Shown here piece by piece: positions 8,100 to 15,356 of a stretch of 17,077 nt of DNA. A program made the position numbers and the translations under genes. Origin of the DNA: GCA-2693325 sp036343635 (GTDB lineage Bacteria; Latescibacterota; UBA2968; UBA8231). The number at the start of each line of letters is the position of its first letter. The stretch's first letter is position 1. The stretch lies in assembly GCA_036343635.1 (NCBI GenBank), contig JAYYVF010000019.1, positions 1-17,077 of the forward strand. Direction: 5' to 3'. The notes below the pieces were generated by a model. That model did no database searches. It had not been told where the DNA came from and saw nothing but the letters and a program-made list of their open reading frames with translations.

Positions 8100-8966
8100 T
8101 TAAGTCCAATCCGATTGATGTACCATAATGTTGTCGATTAGACGTGCTTTAGACATTCGTACTGCCGCGGCTATGACAACAGAGCGATCTATCTTTTTGA
8201 TTTTTTCGAGTGTTTTTGTATCAATTACATCCACATAATCAATTTGGTCGGTCAATTTTTCTTTGATAAAGCTGTGTACGATTCGTTGTATTTGAGTAGC
8301 GGAGCGTTCGCCGTTGATGACCTCAGTTTGACCGCTGCAAAGCGCTTTGTAAAGCATCGGCGCGTTATCTCGTTCCTTCTTATTCAAGTTTGCATTTCGA
8401 GAACTCATTGCTAATCCATCAAGCTCACGCACTGTGGGCGTTATTTCGATGTCAATATCCCAATTAAGATCTTGCGTCATTCTTTCAATAACCATCGCCT
8501 GCTGGTAGTCTTTTTGCCCAAACACCGCTACGTGAGGCGAACAGGTATTAAATAACTTGCTGATTACTGTGGTGACTCCCCGAAAATGTCCCGGACGATT
8601 TGTTCCGCATAAACCTTCAGTCAGTGTGTTTACATCCACAGTTGTTGAAAAATGAGAGGGGTAAAAATTTTTCAACGACGGGATAAATGTTGCGTCAACC
8701 TGGCATTTTGATAATTGCAGGACATCGTTTTCAATATTTCTTGGATAACGTGAAAAGTCTTCGTTAGGTCCAAATTGTAGGGGATTGACGAAAATACTCA
8801 CAATGCACCGATCCGCCATCTCGCGGGCTCGTTTAATAAGGCTTAGATGACCAGAGTGTAGATAACCCATGGTTGGGACAAGTGCAATAGTCAAACCATT
8901 ACTGCGCCAATTAGCAGACCGAACTTGCATTATTTCTACAGTATCTATGATTTCAGGTTTTGACAT
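8100..8966 (-). CDS. panC: Pantothenate synthetase
   Basis: PanC joins D-pantoate and beta-alanine with ATP to give pantothenate, the precursor of coenzyme A, in the cytoplasm. The start chosen is the ATG at 8966, giving 288 residues, normal for the family; a TTG at 8993 would add nine atypical residues. Visible signatures are PTMGYLHSGH (residues 31-40, nucleotide-binding HxGH), IFVNPLQFGPNEDFSRYPR, FGQKDYQQA and the late MSSRN loop corresponding to KMSKS. It is the last gene of the minus-strand run and overlaps folK by 14 bases, so it is probably translated from the same message. No panB or panD is in the window. No Shine-Dalgarno site is evident before the ATG, which fits coupling to folK. 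Confidence 0.95.
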   Translation of the reverse strand: MSKPEIIDTVEIMQVRSANWRSNGLTIALVPTMGYLHSGHLSLIKRAREMADRCIVSIFVNPLQFGPNEDFSRYPRNIENDVLQLSKCQVDATFIPSLKNFYPSHFSTTVDVNTLTEGLCGTNRPGHFRGVTTVISKLFNTCSPHVAVFGQKDYQQAMVIERMTQDLNWDIDIEITPTVRELDGLAMSSRNANLNKKERDNAPMLYKALCSGQTEVINGERSATQIQRIVHSFIKEKLTDQIDYVDVIDTKTLEKIKKIDRSVVIAAAVRMSKARLIDNIMVHQSDWT

Positions 8967-9471
8967 TTTTAAAGTAGTTGATTGATGGTCCAAAGATGGG
9001 ACGGGTTGAGGTTGTTATTGATTCCAAAAACTCATGAAAAGGCTTTTCACTGCATGGGTGCGTTAATGTGGGCGCAATTTGGCATAGTGGAATTAATACG
9101 AAGTCACGTTCCGTCATGAATGGATGCGGGACGGTTAGCTGTTTCGTATTTATAATTTGGCGGCCAAAAAGTAATAGGTCGATATCGAGTGTTCGAGGTC
9201 CCCAATGTATATGTCTTTGTCTTCCAAAATGGTGTTCAATTTCTTGAATTTTTGAGAGTAGTTGAAAAGGAGTTCCTTTCCAATGGCCTTTGCAGACGGC
9301 ATTTAGAAATGGTGGCTGAATTACTTTTCCAATTGGAGAAGTTTCATAAATATTCGAGCTAATTTCGAGTTTAAAGTTGTGCAAATTATCTAGTGAATTT
9401 ATTCCGTCTTCTACGTATTTTGTTCGGTTGCCGATATTGGAACCTAAGGCTATGTATACAGTTTCACTCAT
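8953..9471 (-). CDS. folK: 2-amino-4-hydroxy-6-hydroxymethyldihydropteridine pyrophosphokinase (HPPK)
   Basis: This enzyme transfers pyrophosphate from ATP to 6-hydroxymethyl-7,8-dihydropterin, the step after FolB in folate synthesis. The 172-residue product shows all the family landmarks: YIALGSNIGNR at the N-terminus, YETSPIG at 42-48, FLNAVCKG at 55-62, and GPRTLDIDLLLFG at 91-103 with the two magnesium-binding Asp residues D96 and D98. VPHPFMTERDFVLIPL follows. It overlaps folB by 8 bases upstream and panC by 14 bases downstream. A monofunctional enzyme; no FolP domain is attached. Confidence 0.96.
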   Translation of the reverse strand: MSETVYIALGSNIGNRTKYVEDGINSLDNLHNFKLEISSNIYETSPIGKVIQPPFLNAVCKGHWKGTPFQLLSKIQEIEHHFGRQRHIHWGPRTLDIDLLLFGRQIINTKQLTVPHPFMTERDFVLIPLCQIAPTLTHPCSEKPFHEFLESITTSTRPIFGPSINYFKNVKT

Positions 9472-9829
9472 AGCTACGTGTTATTTCGATCTCAACGCTA
9501 TCTAGATTTCCCGGTATGGGAGGACTTGGTTTTCGAACTCTTAATGTCAGGTTATTTGGTTTCCAATTTTCGTGGATTGTTTCGGCAATATGCTCGGCCA
9601 AGGCCTCTAAAAGTCCAAACTGTTTGTCTTCCACGCATGCACGGACTACGGAATATACCTGAGAATAGTCCACAGAATTTTCGAGGTCGTCATTTTGGCC
9701 GGCTGTTGACAAATCGCAGCCGATTTCTATGTCTATTTCAAAGCACTGGCCTAATTTTTTTTCCTCGGGAAAGACACCATGATAAGCGTAAAAGCGCATA
9801 TTATGGAGACGAATGTAATCTGTTGGCAT
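9464..9829 (-). CDS. folB: Dihydroneopterin aldolase
   Basis: FolB cleaves 7,8-dihydroneopterin to 6-hydroxymethyldihydropterin and glycolaldehyde, feeding FolK encoded by the next gene. The 121-residue length is typical. YAYHGVFPEE near residues 14-23 contains the conserved Glu22, NSVDYSQVY at 51-59 is the usual substrate-pocket segment, LLEALAEHIA at 73-82 carries the conserved Glu, and VRKPSPPIPG carries Lys100; Glu22 and Lys100 fall at the same positions as in well-studied homologues. The last 8 bases overlap folK. A 50-base AT-rich gap separates it from purD, with no convincing promoter or terminator in it. Confidence 0.95.
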   Translation of the reverse strand: MPTDYIRLHNMRFYAYHGVFPEEKKLGQCFEIDIEIGCDLSTAGQNDDLENSVDYSQVYSVVRACVEDKQFGLLEALAEHIAETIHENWKPNNLTLRVRKPSPPIPGNLDSVEIEITRSYE

Positions 9830-9879
9830 AATATAGTTTTTTCGTAATGATTTTTACATTGTTAAAGCTGCTAAAAAAT

Positions 9880-11178
9880 TTATAGGGCACGATGTGCAAT
9901 ATCTTTTCGATAATATGCATTTTCGAAGCTAATCTTATTGGCAGCGGCATAAACATTTTTGACAGCAGTAGGTAGGTCTATATCCGTCGAGGTAACTCCC
10001 AAGACTCGACCGCCAGCGGTAACGAGGGTTCCGTTCTGTCGTTCGGTGCCAGCGTGAAAAACTACAATTTTATCGCCTTGCTCAGATTCTGTGAGACCCG
10101 AAATAGTCAAACCCTTTTCGAAGTCTCCTGGATACCCACCGGATGCTATTACGACGCATACACTAGCTTCTTTGGAGACCTGTAGATCAAAATCTCGGAG
10201 ACGCCCCGCACAGCACGCTTCTAACAGGTCCACAAGGTCACTTTTTAATAGAGGAAGTAAAATTTGGCACTCGGGATCTCCAAAACGTACGTTGAATTCT
10301 ACGACCTTGGGTCCGCTATCTGTCAACATAAGCCCGCAATAGAGTACGCCACTGAACGGACAGTTTAGTTTGTGCATTTCGTTAAGTATCGGGCGAATTA
10401 TCTGGTTTTCGGCATCTTGTTGGAGTCTTGTTGAAAGTGCTGGTGCCGGGGCATATGCTCCCATCCCACCTGTATTAGGACCTTTATCCCCATCAAAAAT
10501 TGCCTTATGATCTTGCGCGGGTGGTAGTGTTACGAAATCATTTCCATCGCAAATGGCAAAAAGTGACACTTCCTCGCCTTGCATAAATTCTTCTATAACT
10601 ACCTCGCTACCTGCGTCTCCAAACGCAGTCCCTGAAAGCATTTGATGAACGGTTTCTTCCGCGGTTTTTAAATTTTTACAAACAACAGCTCCTTTCCCGG
10701 CAGCGAGTCCACTGGCCTTGACGACTAAGGGGGCTTCTACACTCCGAATATATTCTAAAGCGGTATCTATTTCATTAAAAGTTTTGTACGCCGCAGTTGG
10801 AACACCAATGCGGAACATAAGGTTCTTGGCAAAGGCTTTACTGCTCTCTAACCGAGCTGCTGCTTTCGTGGGGCCAAAAATTTGTAGTCCTAAAGATTTA
10901 AAGTGGTCAACAACGCCGCCAGCCAATGCATCATCGGGGCCGACTACGGTGAGATCTATATTTTCTGCGACGGCCCACTCTCCTAAGCGACGGATTTCTT
11001 CCTTTAATAGAGATTCTTGTGAAATAGCAGTATCAACACGGTAGGGTAATATTTGCGCAAGAGTTTCCATGCCTGGGTTGCCAGGTGCTGCATAAAGTTT
11101 TTTTACCCTGGGACTTTGTGCCAGTTTCCATATTAAGGCATGCTCCCGCCCACCTTTGCCAATCACGAGTATTTTCAT
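9880..11178 (-). CDS. purD: Phosphoribosylamine-glycine ligase (GAR synthetase)
   Basis: PurD condenses phosphoribosylamine with glycine using ATP, the second step of purine synthesis. The 432-residue product has the standard domain order. An N-terminal Rossmann-like domain begins MKILVIGKGGREHAL. An ATP-grasp core follows (KASGLAAGKGAVV, then GDAGSEVVIEEFMQGEEVS). The signature LPPAQDHKAIFDGDKGPNTG and GGMGAYAP come next, then VEFNVRFGDPECQ with metal-binding residues. The C-terminal domain ends in HRAL. The ATG at 11178 is preceded by AAGGA about 10 bases upstream. It follows era after 23 bases. No other purine genes are present, so its placement is within a mixed housekeeping operon rather than a pur cluster. 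Confidence 0.97.
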   Translation of the reverse strand: MKILVIGKGGREHALIWKLAQSPRVKKLYAAPGNPGMETLAQILPYRVDTAISQESLLKEEIRRLGEWAVAENIDLTVVGPDDALAGGVVDHFKSLGLQIFGPTKAAARLESSKAFAKNLMFRIGVPTAAYKTFNEIDTALEYIRSVEAPLVVKASGLAAGKGAVVCKNLKTAEETVHQMLSGTAFGDAGSEVVIEEFMQGEEVSLFAICDGNDFVTLPPAQDHKAIFDGDKGPNTGGMGAYAPAPALSTRLQQDAENQIIRPILNEMHKLNCPFSGVLYCGLMLTDSGPKVVEFNVRFGDPECQILLPLLKSDLVDLLEACCAGRLRDFDLQVSKEASVCVVIASGGYPGDFEKGLTISGLTESEQGDKIVVFHAGTERQNGTLVTAGGRVLGVTSTDIDLPTAVKNVYAAANKISFENAYYRKDIAHRAL

Positions 11179-11201
11179 TTACAGAATTTCCTTATTCAAA
11201 C

Positions 11202-12077
11202 TCAGAGATAACCGAATTCGTCCAAAGCAGACTCCTCGTTACGCCAACCGCTTCGAACTTTGACTTTTAATTCTAAATATACTTCACCTTGTATGAGCTC
11301 TTCTATAGATTTCCGTGCTTGTTTTCCGATTGCTTGAAGTTTTGAACCTTTACGACCTATGACGATACCTTTTTGACTTTCACGCTCCACGTAGATGATA
11401 CCTAGTATGTATGATTTTTCTTCAGTTCGTTCAACAAATTCCTCAATAGTAATGTTGATGGAATAGGGCAACTCATCCTCAAGACGTTCGAAAGCTGCTT
11501 CCCGAATTAGTTCGGCGGCAAAAAAACGTTCAGGCTGTTCCGCAATCATATCGTCTGGATACAGTTGAGGGCCCTCTGGAAGACGAGTTCTAATCTGAAC
11601 AAATAGAGAGTCTAAGTTTTTATTCATCAATGCTGAGATAGGCATTATGTCGGGCAACTCATATAGTTTGCACAAGGTTGACAATAGATTTTCAATTTGA
11701 TCTTCAGGAAGTAGGTCAACCTTGTTTAAAAGTGCTAATGTTGGTGTACGGTTTTTTTCAAGAAAACGTTGAATAAGAGTAAAGCGGTCCCTCGGTTTGA
11801 AAGCATCTAAAAGAAGAAGAGCTAAATCTGCTTCTCTTGCGGCGTGTTCGATTTGCTTTTCCATACTCTCATGTAATTTGTAGCTTGGCTCTAATAGGCC
11901 GGGAGTATCCACGAAGATAATTTGACTCTCTTTGTCGGTTACAATACCTAGTATGCGGCCCCGCGTAGTTTGGGGTTTGGCTGTAACTATTGACAGGCGT
12001 TGCCCAAGAAAAGCGTTGAAGAGAGTCGATTTGCCAGCATTAGGGCGTCCAACGAGTGCCACATAACCACAACGCAT
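11202..12077 (-). CDS. era: GTPase Era, 16S rRNA maturation factor
   Basis: Era binds the 3' region of 16S rRNA and takes part in 30S assembly. The 291-residue product has the GTPase motifs in order: G1 GRPNAGKS at 10-17, G2 region KPQTTRGRILG at 34-44, G3 DTPG at 57-60, G4 NKVD at 118-121 and G5 SAL near 148-150. The C-terminal KH domain is shown by IVIGRKGSKLQAIGKQAR and the closing LELKVKVRSGWR. All landmarks are intact and the length is normal. The start ATG lies one base after the stop of the PorV-like gene, so the two are almost certainly co-translated; purD follows after 23 bases. Confidence 0.97.
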   Translation of the reverse strand: MRCGYVALVGRPNAGKSTLFNAFLGQRLSIVTAKPQTTRGRILGIVTDKESQIIFVDTPGLLEPSYKLHESMEKQIEHAAREADLALLLLDAFKPRDRFTLIQRFLEKNRTPTLALLNKVDLLPEDQIENLLSTLCKLYELPDIMPISALMNKNLDSLFVQIRTRLPEGPQLYPDDMIAEQPERFFAAELIREAAFERLEDELPYSINITIEEFVERTEEKSYILGIIYVERESQKGIVIGRKGSKLQAIGKQARKSIEELIQGEVYLELKVKVRSGWRNEESALDEFGYL

Positions 12078-12078
12078 T

Positions 12079-13026
12079 TTAAAACGAAATGTTGGCTGAG
12101 AGTTGGTAGGTTGAATCGAGCTCTTCGTGTTGAATGTAGGTCACATCCATGCTGATTGATGGATATGGCTGCAGCCCGATTCCAATATTCTGTTGGCCGT
12201 CTTCATGGCCAAATCGTAGAGCCAAAATATTGTGGGTATGTTCTATCGATGCAGAAAATGGGAATGGGTTTGAATTATTATTTGCAGATCTACCACCTTT
12301 TGTTGAGGCAGCTATGATAGTTCTTCCGCCGAAGGGTTGGATTGTATAACTCGCTCCCAAGATTAACGTGGGGTTTATTTTGTCATCAGCATCCGTATTC
12401 CAATGAATGGTCGTATTCGTTGCATCCCTTAGGATCAAACCAATTCGAAGATTGGGTTGTAATAAAAAATGCGAACCTATATCCAAGCCTATGCCATGGG
12501 CTTGGTAGGTAGAGATGGTTCGATAGATGATTTTTATCGAGGTCCCCACACTCCAGTGTTCTCGTAAGCGTTTAGCTCCCGAAAAGTATATTGCGTAATC
12601 TGCGCTGGTCTCAATTGATGTGACAATAGGTCGATTTGTCTCACTAAGACCAGCACCCGGATCAGAAAGTCGTGTAAAAGCAATATCAGGTACTGCGACC
12701 CGTAGCAATCCAAAACCCCATTGGTAACGGTTAGATGTTGGAAAAGCGTAGGCTATAAAATCATGTTTTACCTGACCTGAAAATCTTTCAGAATGCATAA
12801 GATGTAATTGTTTGTTCGTTACACTGGTAAGTCCGGAAGGGTTCCAATATGTCGAGGTCGCATCGTCAGAAATAGCCACGAAGCTATTTCCGAGTGCTAT
12901 TCCCCTTGCGCCTCCGCCAAGATTCAGGAAGTCTCCAGAAAAATCGGAAGAGGCATGAATCGCACTTACACCGAAGGAAATAAATAGGGTCGAAAATATG
13001 AGGATTAGGTTAGTGTAGCCACGCAT
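12079..13026 (-). CDS. PorV/PorQ-like outer-membrane beta-barrel protein
   Basis: The start chosen is the ATG at 13026 (315 residues), because the longer frame from a TTG at 13092 would read through the promoter -35 element. The N-terminus MRGYTNLILIFSTLFISFGV is a signal peptide with a probable cut after AIHA. The mature start, FSGDFLNLGGGARGIALGN followed by AISDDATSTYWNPSGL, is the diagnostic opening of the PorV/PorQ (UPF0164, FadL-related) group common in FCB bacteria. The rest is alternating beta strands ending YQLSANISF with a terminal Phe, as expected of an outer-membrane barrel. PorV in Bacteroidota helps type IX secretion cargo reach the surface; whether this one does so is inference, though two proteins with sorting domains are encoded nearby. 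It has its own promoter and lies directly in front of era. Confidence 0.8.
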   Translation of the reverse strand: MRGYTNLILIFSTLFISFGVSAIHASSDFSGDFLNLGGGARGIALGNSFVAISDDATSTYWNPSGLTSVTNKQLHLMHSERFSGQVKHDFIAYAFPTSNRYQWGFGLLRVAVPDIAFTRLSDPGAGLSETNRPIVTSIETSADYAIYFSGAKRLREHWSVGTSIKIIYRTISTYQAHGIGLDIGSHFLLQPNLRIGLILRDATNTTIHWNTDADDKINPTLILGASYTIQPFGGRTIIAASTKGGRSANNNSNPFPFSASIEHTHNILALRFGHEDGQQNIGIGLQPYPSISMDVTYIQHEELDSTYQLSANISF

Positions 13027-13063
13027 TGAATGAAATCTTTGAAAGGTTAAATCAATATAGGAA

Positions 13064-13092
13064 ATACTACGTTGGCTACATAGTGATGTCAA
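13064..13092 (-). promoter_or_regulatory. Sigma70-like promoter for the PorV-like gene, era and downstream genes
   Basis: On the minus strand, TTGACA (plus positions 13087-13092) is followed after exactly 17 bases by TAGTAT (13064-13069). This is a perfect -35 and a 4-of-6 -10, leaving a leader of roughly 30 bases to the ATG at 13026. It sits in the 86-base gap after the glycerate kinase gene. The same -35, spacing and -10 hexamers are found at lexA, which makes chance less likely. No LexA-type box is present here. Confidence 0.7.
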
Positions 13093-13112
13093 GCATAGGA
13101 CGAGCGCCCAGA

Positions 13113-14438
13113 CTATTTTACTAGCGTGACCTGGATGTCCATTACGTTTGTTCCGGTTGGACCTGTCTTTATCAACTGATCTAAATCGGAAAAGAACGAA
13201 TATGAATCGTTATTTACAAGAAATTGTTGAGCTGAATGTCCCAATGACTTTGCATTAGCTACAGTTTGTCCATCGATTATTGCTCCAGTTGCGTCTGTGG
13301 GACCATCATTCCCATCCGTCCCACAGGATAGTATGGCTACGTCAGTCCAATTTTCAAGGTGTATGGCAGCCGAAAGGGCCAATTCTTGATTACGTCCGCC
13401 GATACCATTTCCTTTTAAAGTCACAGTAGTTTCTCCACCAGAAAGGAGGCAAGCGGGGGGTGTAATAGGTTGTTCGTTTATTTTTATCTGCTGAGCTATA
13501 CTCGATAGGACTATTCCGACTTCTCTGGCCTCACCTTGTAAGCGAGATGTGAGTAGTAAAGTGTTGTATCCCAGTGCTCGAGCTTTAGCGGCTGCGGACT
13601 CTAATGCTAATGTGTTATTGCCAACGATGACGTTTTGGACTTGATCAAACCAATTACTTTGATGGTTTGGGGTTTCGCATCTTTGGTTATTTGCTCCCTC
13701 CTTGAGGTGCTTGTACACTGGTTTGGGCAGTTGTCTTTCTAAATTGTATCTTCTTATTATTTCTAAACTATCACTGTAGGTGGTATTATCCGGGCAAGTT
13801 GGTCCAGAGGCTATTGTGTCGAGTTTGTCGCCAATAACATCAGAGAGCATTAGTGACACTACTTTGGCAGGATGTGCGGCCTTTGCCAGCAAGCCACCTT
13901 TGATTTGAGAGATGTGTTTCCGAATAGTATTAATTTCATCAATTGTGCACCCAGCCTCCAACAGAAGTTGTGTGGTTTCTTGTTTTTCACTCAGGTTGAT
14001 TCCTTCAACTGGGGCAGGGAGTAATGCCGAGCCTCCGCCTGAAAAGAGGCAGATTACTAAAGCGTCTGAATTTAATTTGCTAACCATATTTAATAGATTC
14101 TGGGTTCCGTTAACACCTTCTTTATCTGGGACGGGGTGACCACATTCGACCGTTTCAATGTAGCGCAAAGGTAGTCTGTGTCCATATTTTGTTGTTATCA
14201 GGCCATCGTTGATGTGTTTACTGAGAATATTCTCGATAGCAAGCGCCATAGCAGGGGTTGCTTTACCAGCACCAACTACGATGATCCGAGAAACGTTGTT
14301 TAAATCATAGTTTGTATCTGAAATGCGAAGCATTGAATGTTCAAGTGATACAACTCGGTCTACGCAATCTGCTGGCGAGACCGCTTTTAGCCCAGCTTGA
14401 AAAATTTCTTGTGCATCCACGTGTAGCGAGTTGTTCAC
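13113..14438 (-). CDS. Glycerate 2-kinase, MOFRL family
   Basis: Members of this family phosphorylate D-glycerate to 2-phosphoglycerate with ATP and are cytoplasmic. The 441-residue product has the DUF4147 N-terminal part (residues ~10-245), with VVGAGKATPAMA, ECGHPVPDKEG, CLFSGGGSALLPAP and SDVIGDKLDTIASGPTCPD. The C-terminal MOFRL part (~325-432) has LLSGGETTVTL, GGRNQELALSAA and CGTDGNDGPTDATGAIIDG. Length and motifs are normal. The start is a GTG 14 bases after the lexA stop, without an obvious ribosome site, so it is likely translated from the lexA transcript. Gene names gckA, garK-like and ttuD are all used for this family, so no symbol is given. No other glycerate or glyoxylate genes are visible nearby. 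Confidence 0.92.
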   Translation of the reverse strand: MNNSLHVDAQEIFQAGLKAVSPADCVDRVVSLEHSMLRISDTNYDLNNVSRIIVVGAGKATPAMALAIENILSKHINDGLITTKYGHRLPLRYIETVECGHPVPDKEGVNGTQNLLNMVSKLNSDALVICLFSGGGSALLPAPVEGINLSEKQETTQLLLEAGCTIDEINTIRKHISQIKGGLLAKAAHPAKVVSLMLSDVIGDKLDTIASGPTCPDNTTYSDSLEIIRRYNLERQLPKPVYKHLKEGANNQRCETPNHQSNWFDQVQNVIVGNNTLALESAAAKARALGYNTLLLTSRLQGEAREVGIVLSSIAQQIKINEQPITPPACLLSGGETTVTLKGNGIGGRNQELALSAAIHLENWTDVAILSCGTDGNDGPTDATGAIIDGQTVANAKSLGHSAQQFLVNNDSYSFFSDLDQLIKTGPTGTNVMDIQVTLVK

Positions 14439-14452
14439 GAGAGTTTACCAAA

Positions 14453-15079
14453 CTAGAATTGTCGTGTAAGACCAACAACTTTACCTGCTATAGAAAAATC
14501 TTCCGTTTCTCTTGGTACTACAATTGGTTCAAAGGCTTCGTTCTCAGGTAGTAGACGGATAACGTCAGATTCCGGGGCGTAGCGCTTAACTGTGGCTTCG
14601 TCCCCGATTAACGCCACGACGATATCGTTGTGTTCGGCATCATTTTGTTGGCGAGCCATAACGATGTCTCCATCCAGAATACCCGCGTCACGCATACTTT
14701 CCCCGTGTACTCTGAGGGCAAACACGTTTCCTGATGCTGAAACTAAAGATTGATCAATCTGAAGTGTGGATTCGACGTTTCCAGTCGCAAGGATTGGTTC
14801 GCCTGCTGCAACACGCCCGAGAAGAGGGATTTCCCTCAAATGACCTTGCGTAAAAGGTTCAGCGTAATCAACTAATTCGATACCTCGAGAAAGTCGCGCA
14901 TGACGTCGAATATGGCCTTTTTTTTCCAATGCAGCGAGGGTTGTTCGAACACCGTTAGTGGAGTTGATATGGAACTTCTCCATTATGTCTCGTATTGTCG
15001 GTGGGGTATTACGACTACGGATGGTTGTGGCAATGTAGTCGAAAATAGTCTGTTGACGTTCGGTGAGTGGTTTTCGCAT
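14453..15079 (-). CDS. lexA: LexA, SOS-response repressor (self-cleaving S24 family)
   Basis: The ATG at 15079 is chosen over longer frames because GGGAG lies 8 bases upstream and the product then has the standard LexA opening MRKPLTERQQTIFDYI; the longer frame would cover the promoter. The 208-residue protein has an N-terminal winged helix-turn-helix (PPTIRDIMEKF, then NSTNGVRTTLAALEKKGHI) and a C-terminal S24 domain. The self-cleavage bond is Ala92-Gly93 (GRVAAGEP), the nucleophile is Ser128 (HGESM) and the general base is Lys165 (ATVKRY), so RecA-stimulated cleavage should work. It represses DNA-damage genes. An operator lies in its own promoter, indicating autoregulation. The glycerate kinase gene follows after 14 bases. 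Confidence 0.97.
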   Translation of the reverse strand: MRKPLTERQQTIFDYIATTIRSRNTPPTIRDIMEKFHINSTNGVRTTLAALEKKGHIRRHARLSRGIELVDYAEPFTQGHLREIPLLGRVAAGEPILATGNVESTLQIDQSLVSASGNVFALRVHGESMRDAGILDGDIVMARQQNDAEHNDIVVALIGDEATVKRYAPESDVIRLLPENEAFEPIVVPRETEDFSIAGKVVGLTRQF

Positions 15080-15128
15080 AAGATCATCTCCCAAAAACTT
15101 TTCTTGAACCAATGAAGTGAACACAGTT

Positions 15129-15157
15129 ATACTACTGAACAAAAGTTCATTTGTCAA
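15129..15157 (-). promoter_or_regulatory. lexA promoter
   Basis: On the minus strand, TTGACA (plus 15152-15157) and TAGTAT (plus 15129-15134) are separated by 17 bases. Transcription would begin about 43 bases before the lexA ATG, leaving room for the strong GGGAG ribosome site. The spacer is almost entirely occupied by the LexA operator, so repressor binding would directly block RNA polymerase. Confidence 0.75.
15137..15148. promoter_or_regulatory. LexA operator (SOS box), GAAC-N4-GTTC type
   Basis: The sequence GAACAAAAGTTC is a perfect inverted repeat around a 4-base centre; one further base pair on each side (T...A) also matches. It has the form of the Gram-positive/Actinobacterial LexA box (consensus CGAACRNRYGTTCG), not the E. 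coli CTGT-N8-ACAG type. It lies wholly within the -35/-10 spacer of the lexA promoter. It was identified by eye; binding is inferred from position and symmetry. Confidence 0.75.
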
Positions 15158-15230
15158 ACATCTACAAAGTGTAAACCGTTTTATTTTTCTGATATAAGGT
15201 TGTTGCATATCTAGTTACAAATTGAAATTG

Positions 15231-15259
15231 TTGACAAACGCCGCTCTTTAGAATAACCT
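15231..15259 (+). promoter_or_regulatory. Weak candidate promoter for the small exported-protein gene
   Basis: A perfect TTGACA at 15231-15236 points towards the gene at 15357, but the hexamer 17 bases downstream, TAACCT, matches the consensus at only 3 of 6 positions. The implied leader is about 90 bases. Nothing else in the divergent region 15080-15356 looks like a gene, a structured RNA or a terminator. Confidence 0.25.
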
Positions 15260-15356
15260 TTGAGACGGAATATTTGCTTTTTTCACTCTATTACAACTAT
15301 GGACGGGGATTGAGATCAATTGAGTCCTATTTTATTTTCAAGGCCAGAATTTGCAT

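Noticed and set aside
9478..9831. Plus-strand open frame of 117 codons over folB
   Set aside because: It is antisense to the well-supported folB and folK boundary, and its predicted protein shows no family-like composition or motif.
9830..9879. Promoter for folB in the AT-rich gap after purD
   Set aside because: A TTAACA-like hexamer is present but the only TATATT-like hexamer is about 24 bases away, too far for a sigma70 promoter.
13027..13092. A 22-residue N-terminal extension of the PorV-like protein from a TTG
   Set aside because: The TTG is part of the -35 hexamer and the extension would precede an otherwise standard signal peptide.
15080..15208. A 43-residue N-terminal extension of LexA
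   Set aside because: It would be coded by the promoter and operator, has no family counterpart, and the ATG at 15079 has a strong ribosome site.
15080..15356. Small RNA, riboswitch or tRNA in the divergent intergenic region
   Set aside because: No cloverleaf, long stem or terminator-like hairpin was found by eye; the region is explained by the lexA promoter and operator plus a weak plus-strand promoter.
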